This document shows positions 6,435-14,330 of a DNA stretch of 15,138 nt, piece by piece (position 1 is the stretch's first letter; every line of letters starts with the position of its first letter). The notes beneath the pieces are model-generated. The model did no database searches, was not told where the DNA came from, and worked only from the letters and a program-made list of their open reading frames with translations. Source of the stretch: Dehalococcoidia bacterium (GTDB lineage Bacteria > Chloroflexota > Dehalococcoidia > SM23-28-2 > RBG-16-64-32); the NCBI GenBank assembly GCA_030690405.1, contig JAUYGU010000116.1:1-15138 (forward strand), read 5' to 3'. Made by a program: the position numbers and the translations under genes.

Positions 6435-9400
6435 CCCGTCGCGGCTGCGACGCGCGCGGCGGCTGACGGCCCACCCGGCTCGCCGGCGGCCTCGGGCAGG
6501 CCATCGCGGTAGACGACAGCCTTGGTGTGGACGGCGGGCAAGCGCGGGCCCGGCGTGAGGATGCCGGCGAGGTTCAGGGGATCGACGGCGCTCAGGCGGA
6601 CGGTCTCGCCCCGCTTCTCCGTGCGGCGCACCCGGCGGAGGGCGTCGACGGCCTCCGGACGGGCGTACTGCTCGCCGTAGAAGCCGGCGACGAAGCGGCC
6701 GCCCCGCACGAGGCCGCGCGCCTCCAGGCGGCGCAGCGCCCTCAGCACGTCGCGCCAGGGCAGCGAGAGCCCCTCGCGCTGGACGGCGTCGCGGAAGACG
6801 ACGCCGTAGCGGGTCAGCAGCTGCTCCGCCCAGGCCTCGGCCAGCTCGTCCGCCGCCATCGTCTCGCCGCTCAGCGAAGGCAGGAGCGCCCAGCGGCCGG
6901 ACGGCACGCCCACCGCCAGCGTCCGGAACAGCCGCGCCCGCCGTGGCTGGCGGAAACCCCGCCGCCGCGCCGACGACATCAGCGAACGCAGCGCCTGGAA
7001 GCCGTCCGCGGTCACGAGGCCGCGCGCCACCAGCTCCCAGAGGCCGCGTTCGACGTCCGTGGGCAGGCGACGGCTGCCGGCCACGATGTCGTCGTAGAAG
7101 AGGGCCCCGCGGGCGTCCAGCAGGTCGAGGACGTCGCGGCCGGGGCCGCGGGCCGGCGCCTCCAGCGTGCCGCCGTTGCGGATGCCGGAGGCCAGCCAGG
7201 GCAGGTCGCGCCGGCTGACCAGCGACACGGGGGTGGCGGAGGACGCGGCGGCAGCGCGGCCGTTGCCGGTTCCCTGCGCCTTGCTCAGGCTCAGCCGCGC
7301 CCAGGCGACGTCGCCGGAGAGGCACAGCTCGTCCAGCCAGGAGCCGCGGTACTCGGCGACGCGGGCCGGCAGCAGGTGGCGCTCCCAGGCCACCGCCGGC
7401 GCCTCGAACCCCTGGAGCTGGACCACCGCCTTCATCAGGCCGCGCTTCCCCTCCAGCCGGGTCCCGGGCGCGACGTGCTGCCAGCGCAGAAGGAAGCGCA
7501 GGAAGTCCTGCGCGCTCACCGGCTCGATCTCCCGCCGCAGCCGGTCCAGCGTGTAGCGATGGATGCGGGCGAGCAGGCGGCGGTCGCAGAACTCCTCCTC
7601 CTGCAGGCCGGCGCGGAAGCGGCCGCGCAGGACGAACCCCTCACCTTCAAGCTGCGCGAGCCCGGACGCCGCCCGGCCGGGGCTGACCGCCGTCCGCCGC
7701 GCCAGCTCGGCGGCAGTGACCGGCCCCAGGCACTCCATGTGGCCCCGCAGCAGCGCCACGAGCGCGTCGTCGCCGTCCGCCAGCGTGTCGAGGTGCGGCG
7801 GCAGGCGCAGCGCCGGCGCGATGCGGGTGCCCGGGAAGAGGGCCCGCAGCAGCGGCAGGTTCTCCGCCGCGAACCACAGCCTCTCCCCTTCGCCGGTCTC
7901 CGCTGTCGCGGCGCGTCCGGCGTCGATCAGCTCATCGAGTAAGCCGCGCCACTCCGGCGCGTCCTCCGCCCGCACCACGACGAGCCCCAGCAGCGCGTCG
8001 TGCAGCTCCTCGGCGTCACGCGGCTGCGGCCGCGCCTCCTCCCGCACGCGCTCGATCGCCTCCGCGTCCAGGGCGCCGAGGTCGCGGGCGCTCTCGGGCA
8101 GGGTGCGGCGGAGGGTCACAGCACGGGCGCGGCGCTCCTCCAGGGGCGCGTCGTCCAGGTAGGTGTAGGGCTTGGAGGTCAGCATCTCGTGGGCGAAGGG
8201 CGAAGGCTCCGTCGTGTCACGGGCGTGCATGCGGATCTCACCGGCCTCCACGCGAGCCAGCACCTCCTTCAGCCCCTCAAGGTCCATCGCCTCGCGCAGG
8301 CAGTCGTGCACCGTCTGCCGCACCAGCGGGTGGTCCGGCAGGTCGATGGGCCCGGTGACGTTCTCCTGGCAGCCCACCAGGCGGGGGAACACCGAGGCCA
8401 GGAGGTCATCGGAGCGCATTCGCTGAAGGGGCGGCGGCACCCGTTTCCCCTGGCGCTGGCGGAGGATGGCCAGCGCCCGCGTGGCGTTCCAGCGCCAGCG
8501 GGTGCTGAACACCGGCACCGCCAGCAGCGCCTGGGTAACCGTCTCCTCCACGTTGGACGTGCGCACGAAGCCGAACAGGTCCTCCAGCGGGAAGCTGTAC
8601 TGCGGGCCGATCGATAGCAGCATCGCGTCGTCGCTGGCTGCCGCCTGCAGCTCAAAGTCGAACGAGACGCAGAACCGCTTGCGCAGGGCGAGCCCCCAGG
8701 CGCGGTTGACGCGTCCTCCGAACGGCGCGTGGACGACGAGCTGCATGCCGCCGCTGTCGTCGAAGAAGCGCTCGAACACCACGTCCGTGTCGGACGGCAC
8801 GAGCCCGAGGGAATCGCGCTCCGCCCTCACGTAGCGGACGATCTGCTCCGCAGCCTGCGGCGGCAGCGCGCACTCGTGGGCGAGCCAGGCGATCGGGTCG
8901 CCGGATTCGAGCCGCTCGGCGATGCGGCGCCGGAGGTCGGACACCTCCTGCGAGAGCTCCAGCGTCCGCGAAGGCGCTTCGCCCAGCCAGAACGGGATCG
9001 TCGGCGGCGCGCCGCGGGCGTCCTCCACCCGCACGACGCCGGTAGCCGACTCGATGCGTCGGATGCGCCACGAGGTCGAGCCAAGGAGAAAGATGTCGCC
9101 GGCCATGCTCTCCGTAGCGAAGTCCTCGTCCAACGTGCCGACGAACGTGCCATCGGGTTCGGCCAGCACGCGGAAGTCGGCGATCTCCGGGATGGCGCCG
9201 CCGCACTGGATCGCCGTCATGCGGGCGCCCCGCTTTCCGCGCAGCACGCCGTTGATGCGGTCGCGATGCAGGTGGACGGCGGCCCGGCCCATGCCCACCG
9301 GTATCCCCTCGCTGAGCATATCCACGATCTCGTCGAAGTCGGCGCGGCTGAGCGACGCGTAGGGCGCGGCCCGCCGCACCAGCGCGAACAGTTCGTCCTC

Positions 9401-10690
9401 CCGCCAGGGCTCGCAGGCGCACTCGGCGACGATCTGCTGGGCGAGGATGTCCAGCGGCGCCACCGGCGGCCACACGCGGTCCAGCCGCCCGGCGGCGACG
9501 GCGCGGACGAGAGCCGCGCACTCGATGAGCTCGTCGCGGGTGGTGGGGAAGAGACGGCCCCTTGGCGTCAGACCCAGGGCGTGGCCGGAGCGGCCCACGC
9601 GCTGCAGGAAAGTGGCGATGGCGCGGGGAGACTCCAGCTGGCAGACCAGGTCCACGCTCCCGATATCGATCCCCAACTCCAGGGACGCCGTGGCCACCAG
9701 CGCCTTCATCTCGCCGGCCTTCAGCCGCTGCTCAACGTTGAGCCGCCGCTCCTTGGAGAGGCTGCCGTGGTGGGAGGCGACATGCTCCTCGCCCAGCCGC
9801 TGCGCCAGGTTGTGGGCGGCGCGCTCCGCCAGGCGGCGCGTGTTCACGAAAACCAGCGTCGTGTGGTGGGCGCGCACCAGCTCGGCCAGCCGGTCGTATA
9901 TCTCGCCCCACTGCTCGCCGGAGCAAACGGCCTCCAGGTCCGTCGGCGGCACCTCTATCGCCAGGTCGAGGTCGCGCTGGTGGCCGGCGTCCACGATCTC
10001 GCAGTCGGGCGAGCCGTCCGCGCGCAGGCGCTCGCTGCCGACGAGGAAGCGGGCCGACTCCTCGATCGGCCGCTGAGTGGCGGAGAGGCCGATGCGCGCC
10101 GGGCGCTCCTCGCAGACGTGGTCAAGGCGGGCGAGGGTGAGCGCCAGGTGACTGCCCCGCTTGTCGCGCACGAGAGCGTGCACCTCGTCGACGATGACGG
10201 TCTTGACGCGACGCAGTATCTCGCGGCTGCGTTCGGCGGTGAGCATGAGGTAGAGCGATTCGGGGGTGGTGATGAGGATGTGGGGCGGACGCTTCACGAT
10301 CTGCTGGCGGTCGGAGGCGCTGGTATCGCCGGTGCGGACCATCGTGCGGATCTCGCCGCCAGCGTAGCCCTGCTCCCGCGCGACCTCCGCTATCTCGGTC
10401 AGCGGCTCCTCCAGGTTGCGCTGGATGTCGTTGCTGAGCGCCTTCAGGGGCGAGATGTACAGGATCTCGACGGCATCGTCCAGCGGGCCTTCCTCGACGC
10501 GGCGCAGCAGCCGGTCGATGGCGACGAGGAAGGCGGCGAGCGTCTTGCCGGAGCCCGTCGGGGCGGCGATCAGGGTGTCGCGGCCGGCGAGGATATGAGG
10601 CCAGCCGCGCGCCTGGGCCTCCGTGGGCGCGCGGAAGCGGCGCTCAAACCAGGCGCGGACGGCGGGATGGAAGGATTCGAGGACGGTCAT
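6431..10690 (-). CDS. lhr: Lhr-family ATP-dependent superfamily 2 helicase, full length
   Basis: The product has 1419 residues, in the range of full-length bacterial Lhr proteins. The N-terminal RecA-like pair carries the Q-motif region (APTEAQ, 21-26), Walker A APTGSGKT (43-50), DEVH box (168-171), SAT (203-205) and motif VI QRVGRSGH (363-370). A winged helix and the Lhr-specific core domain follow to about residue 850. The rest is the long Lhr C-terminal extension with the PWRDVLRALRRLEARG and GEQYARPEAV blocks and a final SAVDPLNLAGI segment. Family knowledge: Lhr is a 3'-5' single-stranded-DNA translocase and helicase in DNA repair, and the C-terminal part has been linked to uracil-DNA glycosylase activity in E. 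coli. The ATG at 10690 has no good ribosome site. It appears to be a single-gene transcript with its own promoter. It meets the DUF1295 gene tail to tail. Confidence 0.95.
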   Translation of the reverse strand: MTVLESFHPAVRAWFERRFRAPTEAQARGWPHILAGRDTLIAAPTGSGKTLAAFLVAIDRLLRRVEEGPLDDAVEILYISPLKALSNDIQRNLEEPLTEIAEVAREQGYAGGEIRTMVRTGDTSASDRQQIVKRPPHILITTPESLYLMLTAERSREILRRVKTVIVDEVHALVRDKRGSHLALTLARLDHVCEERPARIGLSATQRPIEESARFLVGSERLRADGSPDCEIVDAGHQRDLDLAIEVPPTDLEAVCSGEQWGEIYDRLAELVRAHHTTLVFVNTRRLAERAAHNLAQRLGEEHVASHHGSLSKERRLNVEQRLKAGEMKALVATASLELGIDIGSVDLVCQLESPRAIATFLQRVGRSGHALGLTPRGRLFPTTRDELIECAALVRAVAAGRLDRVWPPVAPLDILAQQIVAECACEPWREDELFALVRRAAPYASLSRADFDEIVDMLSEGIPVGMGRAAVHLHRDRINGVLRGKRGARMTAIQCGGAIPEIADFRVLAEPDGTFVGTLDEDFATESMAGDIFLLGSTSWRIRRIESATGVVRVEDARGAPPTIPFWLGEAPSRTLELSQEVSDLRRRIAERLESGDPIAWLAHECALPPQAAEQIVRYVRAERDSLGLVPSDTDVVFERFFDDSGGMQLVVHAPFGGRVNRAWGLALRKRFCVSFDFELQAAASDDAMLLSIGPQYSFPLEDLFGFVRTSNVEETVTQALLAVPVFSTRWRWNATRALAILRQRQGKRVPPPLQRMRSDDLLASVFPRLVGCQENVTGPIDLPDHPLVRQTVHDCLREAMDLEGLKEVLARVEAGEIRMHARDTTEPSPFAHEMLTSKPYTYLDDAPLEERRARAVTLRRTLPESARDLGALDAEAIERVREEARPQPRDAEELHDALLGLVVVRAEDAPEWRGLLDELIDAGRAATAETGEGERLWFAAENLPLLRALFPGTRIAPALRLPPHLDTLADGDDALVALLRGHMECLGPVTAAELARRTAVSPGRAASGLAQLEGEGFVLRGRFRAGLQEEEFCDRRLLARIHRYTLDRLRREIEPVSAQDFLRFLLRWQHVAPGTRLEGKRGLMKAVVQLQGFEAPAVAWERHLLPARVAEYRGSWLDELCLSGDVAWARLSLSKAQGTGNGRAAAASSATPVSLVSRRDLPWLASGIRNGGTLEAPARGPGRDVLDLLDARGALFYDDIVAGSRRLPTDVERGLWELVARGLVTADGFQALRSLMSSARRRGFRQPRRARLFRTLAVGVPSGRWALLPSLSGETMAADELAEAWAEQLLTRYGVVFRDAVQREGLSLPWRDVLRALRRLEARGLVRGGRFVAGFYGEQYARPEAVDALRRVRRTEKRGETVRLSAVDPLNLAGILTPGPRLPAVHTKAVVYRDGLPEAAGEPGGPSAAARVAAATG

Positions 10691-10723
10691 GACGGAGCGC
10701 GAGGAAGCATCTCGAGGGGCCCT

Positions 10724-10735
10724 AGACGAACGTCT
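10724..10735. promoter_or_regulatory. Perfect palindrome downstream of the lhr promoter
   Basis: AGACG-AA-CGTCT is a 12-bp perfect inverted repeat with a 2-bp centre, about 7 bases after the predicted lhr transcription start. This is a position where a repressor could block transcription. It does not match the CGAAC-N4-GTTCG SOS box. No regulator gene adjoins it. Confidence 0.4.
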
Positions 10736-10749
10736 GTGCTGTGGGTGCT

Positions 10750-10779
10750 AGTCTAGAGCCGGATGCCGGGGCGTGTCAA
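10750..10779 (-). promoter_or_regulatory. Sigma70-type promoter for lhr
   Basis: On the minus strand, TTGACA (10779-10774) is followed after 18 bases by TAGACT (10755-10750), 4 of 6 -10 matches. The transcription start would fall near 10742, about 50 bases ahead of the lhr ATG. Confidence 0.65.
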
Positions 10780-10834
10780 GAGCCGGCCGGTCGCCGCTTC
10801 TCACTTTAGCGCTTGAGAGCGTGCGAGACAGCCT

Positions 10835-10852
10835 ACACCCAGGGTCTGGTGT
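10835..10852 (-). terminator. Weak terminator-like hairpin after the small membrane gene
   Basis: An inverted repeat with inner arms CCAG/CTGG around a 3-base loop extends to ACA/TGT with one bulged base. It lies just after the stop of the 10859-11122 gene. There is no T-run after it, so it is at best a weak or factor-dependent terminator. Confidence 0.25.
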
Positions 10853-10858
10853 GCAGCC

Positions 10859-11122
10859 CTACGCCTCGCCCAGGAGCCGGGCGATCGCCGGACCCAGGAG
10901 CCAGCCGATTGCGTATCCAGCGATCACCAGGACGATGACGAACAGAATCGCCTGGTTACTATGGAACTGCTCCGGCGTCTCGGACGCTGCCATCAGCTGG
11001 ATGAGGAAGCCGATACTGAGGCCAAGGTAGGCTCCGGCGGTCGCTCCGCTTCCCCGGAATCTCCGCCTGTCGCCCGTGGGCCTGCTCCCGTCGCTCATGT
11101 TGCCGCGGTTAGGTTGTCTCAT
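10859..11122 (-). CDS. Small two-helix membrane protein, hypothetical
   Basis: The product has 87 residues from the ATG at 11122-11120, which has AGGAG 7 bases ahead. The reading frame is open further upstream to 11452, but that part runs under the divergent aldo/keto reductase gene and looks non-coding, so this later start is preferred. A basic N-terminal tail rich in Arg, Gly and Ser (1-24) precedes two hydrophobic segments at about 27-46 and 58-83, joined by a short polar stretch (SETPEQFHSN). That suggests a hairpin in the membrane. No family is recognised. The gene lies between the helicase promoter and the divergent reductase promoter, and appears to be a stand-alone unit with no clear promoter of its own. 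Confidence 0.65.
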   Translation of the reverse strand: MRQPNRGNMSDGSRPTGDRRRFRGSGATAGAYLGLSIGFLIQLMAASETPEQFHSNQAILFVIVLVIAGYAIGWLLGPAIARLLGEA

Positions 11123-11238
11123 GTGGAAACTCCTCTGTTGCGCTCTTGAATGAGACGCCGCCGGCTTGCCGATTGTTACCGGGCGGCTGACGGCGTACGG
11201 AGCATTACCGCCGTGCTGCGTCTGATGCACACGGCCGC

Positions 11239-11244
11239 TATAAT
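11239..11244 (+). promoter_or_regulatory. -10 box of the reductase/HemQ-Rieske unit
   Basis: A perfect TATAAT stands 42 bases ahead of the reductase ATG at 11286. No good -35 is visible at the proper distance. The transcription start would fall near 11251, so the GTG at 11250 cannot be the translation start. Confidence 0.6.
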
Positions 11245-11285
11245 ATGCGGTGGAAGCAGAACCTGCGCATTCAACGAGGGCGGGC

Positions 11286-12323
11286 ATGAAGTATCGCAAG
11301 CTTGGCAATACGGGCCTCCAGCTATCCGCCGTCGGCTTCGGCCTCTGGACGGTCAGCACAAGCTGGTGGGGCGCCGAAGACGACCGGCAGGGCGTCGATC
11401 TCCTGCGCAGGGCGTACGACCTGGGCGTCACCTTCTTCGACACCGCCGACACCTACGGCAACGGCAAGGGCGAGACGATGCTGGCGGACGCCCTCGGCCA
11501 CGTGCGCGACAAGATCGTGATCGCGACGAAGTTCGGCTACGACTTCTACTCTCACGCCGGCGAGCGGAAGGGGCAACGGGAGCTGCCGCAGGACTTCTCG
11601 CCCGCCTTCGTGCGGCGCGCCTGCGAGGAGAGCCTACGCCGGCTAGACACCGACTACATCGACCTGTACCAGCTCCACAACCCGCGCATGCCCGCCATCG
11701 AGAGCGATGAGCTGTTCGAAACGCTGGAGGAGCTGAAGAGCCAGGGAAAGATACGCCACTACGGCGCCGCCCTGGGCCCGGCGATCGGCTGGGAGGAGGA
11801 GGGCGTCGCCGCCATGCGGGGACGCGCGTTGGACAGCCTCCAGATCATCCACAACATGCTGGAGCAGGATCCCGGCCGCCGCCTGCTGGATGTCGCGGCG
11901 GAGGAAGACGTGGGCGTGCTGGTGCGCGTGCCGCACTCCTCCGGCCTGCTGGAGGGCACGTTCACGGAGGAGACCACTTTCCCGCCCGGCGACCACCGCA
12001 GCCACCGCCCGCGCGAGTGGCTCATCGACGGCCTGAAGAAGCTGGAGCAGCTCCGCTTCCTGCACGAGGGCACCTCGCCACGGCGAGTCGCCTCCGGAGA
12101 CGGCCGGACGATAGGCCAGGCCGCGCTCCAGTGGCTCCTCGCCACGCCTGATATCGCCTCCACGCTGCCGAACATCTACGACGCGGAGCAGCTCGAGGAG
12201 TTCGCCGCCGCCTCCGAGACACCCCCGCTCAGCGAAGACGAGCTGGCCCGCATCGCCGAGCTGTACGAGCACAGCTTCGGCCTGGAGACGGGCCTGGAGG
12301 AGACGGCGGCCCAGCGGGGCTAG
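11286..12323 (+). CDS. Aldo/keto reductase
   Basis: The product has 345 residues, a usual aldo/keto reductase length, with a TIM-barrel sequence from the first strand ([18 protein letters not shown]). The catalytic tetrad is present: D52 and Y57 in [11 protein letters not shown]82 in ATKFG, and H131 in LYQLHNP. Such enzymes use NADPH to reduce aldehydes and ketones, in the cytoplasm. Compared with short family members it has an extra segment at about 88-106 and a polar insertion near 225-250. The substrate cannot be told from sequence. I chose the ATG at 11286 with GAGGG 5-7 bases ahead; an upstream in-frame GTG at 11250 coincides with the predicted transcription start. The HemQ-Rieske gene starts 9 bases after its stop, so the two are very likely one transcript and might share an electron-transfer or haem-related task. 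Confidence 0.93.
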   Translation: MKYRKLGNTGLQLSAVGFGLWTVSTSWWGAEDDRQGVDLLRRAYDLGVTFFDTADTYGNGKGETMLADALGHVRDKIVIATKFGYDFYSHAGERKGQRELPQDFSPAFVRRACEESLRRLDTDYIDLYQLHNPRMPAIESDELFETLEELKSQGKIRHYGAALGPAIGWEEEGVAAMRGRALDSLQIIHNMLEQDPGRRLLDVAAEEDVGVLVRVPHSSGLLEGTFTEETTFPPGDHRSHRPREWLIDGLKKLEQLRFLHEGTSPRRVASGDGRTIGQAALQWLLATPDIASTLPNIYDAEQLEEFAAASETPPLSEDELARIAELYEHSFGLETGLEETAAQRG

Positions 12324-12332
12324 CCGGCGCCT

Positions 12333-13415
12333 ATGGCCAAAGAGCAGCAGCAAGACGGGCCGGCCCGGCGGCAGGTGGTGAAGTTCACCTTCTTCCGCGT
12401 CGACCCGGCCTGGCGCCGCCTCCCTGCTGAGGAGCGCGAGCGGACCAAGAGCGAGCTGTGCGCGGCCGTGGAGTCGTTCGGCGACCGGCTCCTCATCCGC
12501 AGCTACAGCCTCGTCGGGATGCGCGGCGACGCCGATCTCCTGCTCTGGCAGATCGGTGACCGGCTGGAGGACGCGCAGGCGCTCACGACGGCCGTCTTCA
12601 GCACGGCGATGGGCCCCTACCTGTCGGTGCCGCACTCATACCTGGCGATGACCCGCCGCTCCATCTACGTCTCGCCGGACGAAGGGGGCGCGCCCGCCTC
12701 CCGCACGGTCATCGCCCCAACCGAGGCGAAGTACATGTTCGTCTACCCCTTCGTCAAGACGCGCGACTGGTACAAGCTGCCGAAGGAGACCCGCCAGGCG
12801 ATGATGGACGAGCATATAGGCGTCGGCCGCCGCTACCCGTCCGTCAAGCTCAACACTACCTACTCCTACGGGCTGGACGACCAGGAGTTCGTCGTCGCCT
12901 TCGAGACGGATGAGCCCGCCGACTTCCTGGACCTCGTGATGGAGCTGCGGGAGACGCAGGGGAGCGCCTACACCCTCCGCGACACGCCCATCTTCAGCTG
13001 CATCGCCATGGGCCTGCGGGAGGCGCTGGACACGCTGGGCGCCCCCGGAGACGCCGCCATGCGGCGGACGGCGGAGCAGCTCGCGGAGGCGGGCGGCTGG
13101 GCGCGGGTCGCCGCGGTCGAGGCGCTGGCGGACGGCGCGTCAGCCACCGTCTACTTCCGGGGCGACCAGGTGGCGCTGTTCAACCTGGAGGGTCGCATCT
13201 ACGCCCTCGGCAACCGCTGCTCCCACGCCAACGGCCCGCTGGTCGAGGGCGCCGTCGCCGACGGCTGCATCACCTGCCCCTACCACGGCTCCCGCTTCGA
13301 CCTCGCCACAGGCGAGCCGAGGGGCGGGCCCGCCGTGAAGCCGGTCCCCACCTACCAGGTTAAGGTGGAGGACGGCGCGGTGTTCCTCGCTGCCGGCGAG
13401 CCCGTATACCGCTAA
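12333..13415 (+). CDS. Chlorite dismutase/HemQ-family haem protein fused to a Rieske [2Fe-2S] domain
   Basis: The product has 360 residues in two parts. Residues 13-232 are a chlorite-dismutase-family domain as in HemQ/ChdC, the coproheme decarboxylase of the coproporphyrin-dependent haem pathway. Y138 in YPFVKTRDWY aligns with the catalytic tyrosine of coproheme decarboxylases, and H161 in MDEHIG with the proximal haem ligand. At the site of the distal arginine of true chlorite dismutases (13 after the histidine) there is N174 instead, so chlorite dismutation is unlikely. After a linker (235-262) comes a Rieske domain: C296-x-H298 and C315-x-x-H318 with 16 residues between. Ordinary HemQ proteins (about 230-250 residues) lack this. 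The Rieske part could deliver or remove electrons at the haem. There is no signal peptide. It directly follows the reductase gene; the ribosome site is weak. The function of the fusion is not known to me. Confidence 0.9.
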   Translation: MAKEQQQDGPARRQVVKFTFFRVDPAWRRLPAEERERTKSELCAAVESFGDRLLIRSYSLVGMRGDADLLLWQIGDRLEDAQALTTAVFSTAMGPYLSVPHSYLAMTRRSIYVSPDEGGAPASRTVIAPTEAKYMFVYPFVKTRDWYKLPKETRQAMMDEHIGVGRRYPSVKLNTTYSYGLDDQEFVVAFETDEPADFLDLVMELRETQGSAYTLRDTPIFSCIAMGLREALDTLGAPGDAAMRRTAEQLAEAGGWARVAAVEALADGASATVYFRGDQVALFNLEGRIYALGNRCSHANGPLVEGAVADGCITCPYHGSRFDLATGEPRGGPAVKPVPTYQVKVEDGAVFLAAGEPVYR

Positions 13416-13447
13416 CCGCCCCGCAGCGGCCCGGCCGGATTTGGTTG

Positions 13448-13461
13448 CTGCCTGAGGGCAG
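13448..13461. other. Short hairpin after the HemQ-Rieske gene
   Basis: CTGCC-TGAG-GGCAG is a perfect 5-bp stem with a 4-base loop, 33 bases after the stop. There is no T-run, so a terminator role is doubtful. Confidence 0.25.
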
Positions 13462-13502
13462 GCCACGGCCAAGGCACAAGCCCTAATCGCCACACGGGCC
13501 CA

Positions 13503-13531
13503 TTGCGGCCAGGTGGCTATTAGCGTATCCT
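13503..13531 (+). promoter_or_regulatory. Probable promoter of the DtxR-family gene
   Basis: TTGCGG (13503-13508) and TATCCT (13526-13531) are 17 bases apart, with 3 to 4 matches each to consensus boxes. A start near 13538 would give a leader of about 38 bases. An inverted repeat overlies the -10. Confidence 0.4.
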
Positions 13532-13535
13532 AATA
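13518..13535. promoter_or_regulatory. Perfect inverted repeat TATTAG-N6-CTAATA, candidate DtxR-type operator
   Basis: Two perfect 6-bp arms flank CGTATC. The inner TTAG...CTAA halves resemble the outer ends of DtxR/IdeR boxes. The site overlaps the putative -10 of the metalloregulator gene 40 bases downstream, which is where an autoregulatory operator would sit. Confidence 0.5.
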
Positions 13536-13575
13536 TCGACACTCAGCGGGCCGCCCAGAGGAAAGGGACACGCAG

Positions 13576-14250
13576 TTGGCGACCGGACAGCCCACAACCA
13601 CCATCGAAGACTACCTCCAGACCATCTACAGCCTCCAGACCGAGGGCGAGGTTGTCATCTCCGCCCGCCTGGCGCGCTGGATGCGCGTCACGCCCCCTAC
13701 CGCCTGGGCCACCGTCCACCGCATGGAACGCGACGGCATGGTGGAGATCGACGGCAAGAAGGTGATCCGGCTCACCGCCAAGGGGCTCAAGCTGGCGGAG
13801 AACGTCGCCCGCCGCCACCGCCTCTCCGAGCGCTTCCTCACGGACATGCTCGGCCTCGGCTGGGCGGAGGCGCACGAGGAGGCGCACCGCTTCGAGCACG
13901 GCGTCTCGCCCCGCGTGGAGCAGGCGATCTACGAGATCCTCAACCACCCGACGACCTGCCCCCACGGCAGCCCGATTCCGGGCACCGGCGCCAGGCTGGA
14001 TCCCAAGCTCGTGCCCATGGACAGCCTCAAGGAAGGCGCCAGCGCCACCGTCCGCTTCATCTCCGAGGAACTGGAGGAGGACGCGGAGCTGCTGCGCTAC
14101 CTGGAGCGGGGCAACGTCAAGCCCGGCAAAGAGATCGTGGTGCGGGAGCTGGTGCCGTCAACCGGCGTGCTGGTGATCGACACCGGCAACGGGCAGAACG
14201 TCTCCCTGGGGCTGCCGGTGGCTGCGAAGATCCGCGTGCTGCCCGCCTGA
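13576..14250 (+). CDS. DtxR/MntR-family metal-dependent transcriptional regulator with FeoA domain
   Basis: The product has 224 residues. An N-terminal winged helix (about 8-70) is followed by the metal-binding dimerisation domain (about 72-136) and a C-terminal SH3-like FeoA domain (about 147-224), the three-domain DtxR layout. The ancillary metal ligands H81, E85 and H100 match H79, E83 and H98 of DtxR. The primary site differs: D12 stands where DtxR has M10, and H104 where it has C102, with E107 and H108 kept. CPHGSPIPG (128-136) is typical of the family. Such proteins bind DNA when loaded with Fe(II) or Mn(II) and repress uptake genes. The start is TTG, with AAAGGG 8 bases ahead. An inverted repeat upstream suggests autoregulation. 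The neighbouring haem/Rieske gene is a plausible co-regulated partner, but no repeat of this kind was seen at its promoter. Confidence 0.93.
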   Translation: MATGQPTTTIEDYLQTIYSLQTEGEVVISARLARWMRVTPPTAWATVHRMERDGMVEIDGKKVIRLTAKGLKLAENVARRHRLSERFLTDMLGLGWAEAHEEAHRFEHGVSPRVEQAIYEILNHPTTCPHGSPIPGTGARLDPKLVPMDSLKEGASATVRFISEELEEDAELLRYLERGNVKPGKEIVVRELVPSTGVLVIDTGNGQNVSLGLPVAAKIRVLPA

Positions 14251-14252
14251 CG

Positions 14253-14330
14253 CTACCCGCGCAGGTCCGCGAAGTCCAAGAGGTCCAGGTCCCCCGACGA
14301 GCGGCCCATCGCCGTCAGCGCCACGTCTAG
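14253..14330 (-). other. Coding-like tail in a different frame after the VOC gene stop
   Basis: After the VOC gene's TAG, another minus-strand frame reads EALDVALTAMGRSSGDLDLL and a further seven residues before a TAG at 14255-14253. Its codons mostly end in G or C and its composition looks protein-like, unlike most shadow frames here. It may be the original C-terminus displaced by a frameshift, or chance. It fills the gap between the convergent genes; no terminator is visible. Confidence 0.3.

Noticed and set aside
6527..7942. Plus-strand reading frame of 471 codons opposite the end of the helicase gene
   Set aside because: Low-complexity Ala/Arg/Gln/Gly-rich product with no motif, fully antisense to lhr.
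10724..10735. SOS (LexA) box at the lhr promoter
   Set aside because: Only one CGAAC half is present; the second half at the required spacing does not match GTTCG.
8729..10756. Long plus-strand reading frame of 675 codons opposite the helicase gene
   Set aside because: It is antisense to a gene with unmistakable helicase motifs; long antisense frames are common opposite GC-rich genes, and its product shows no domain.
11123..11452. N-terminal extension of the small two-helix protein
   Set aside because: It overlaps the divergent reductase gene and its promoter; the ATG at 11122 has a good ribosome site.
12333..13036. True chlorite dismutase activity for the haem domain
   Set aside because: The distal arginine position appears to be Asn (N174), while the Tyr typical of coproheme decarboxylases is present.
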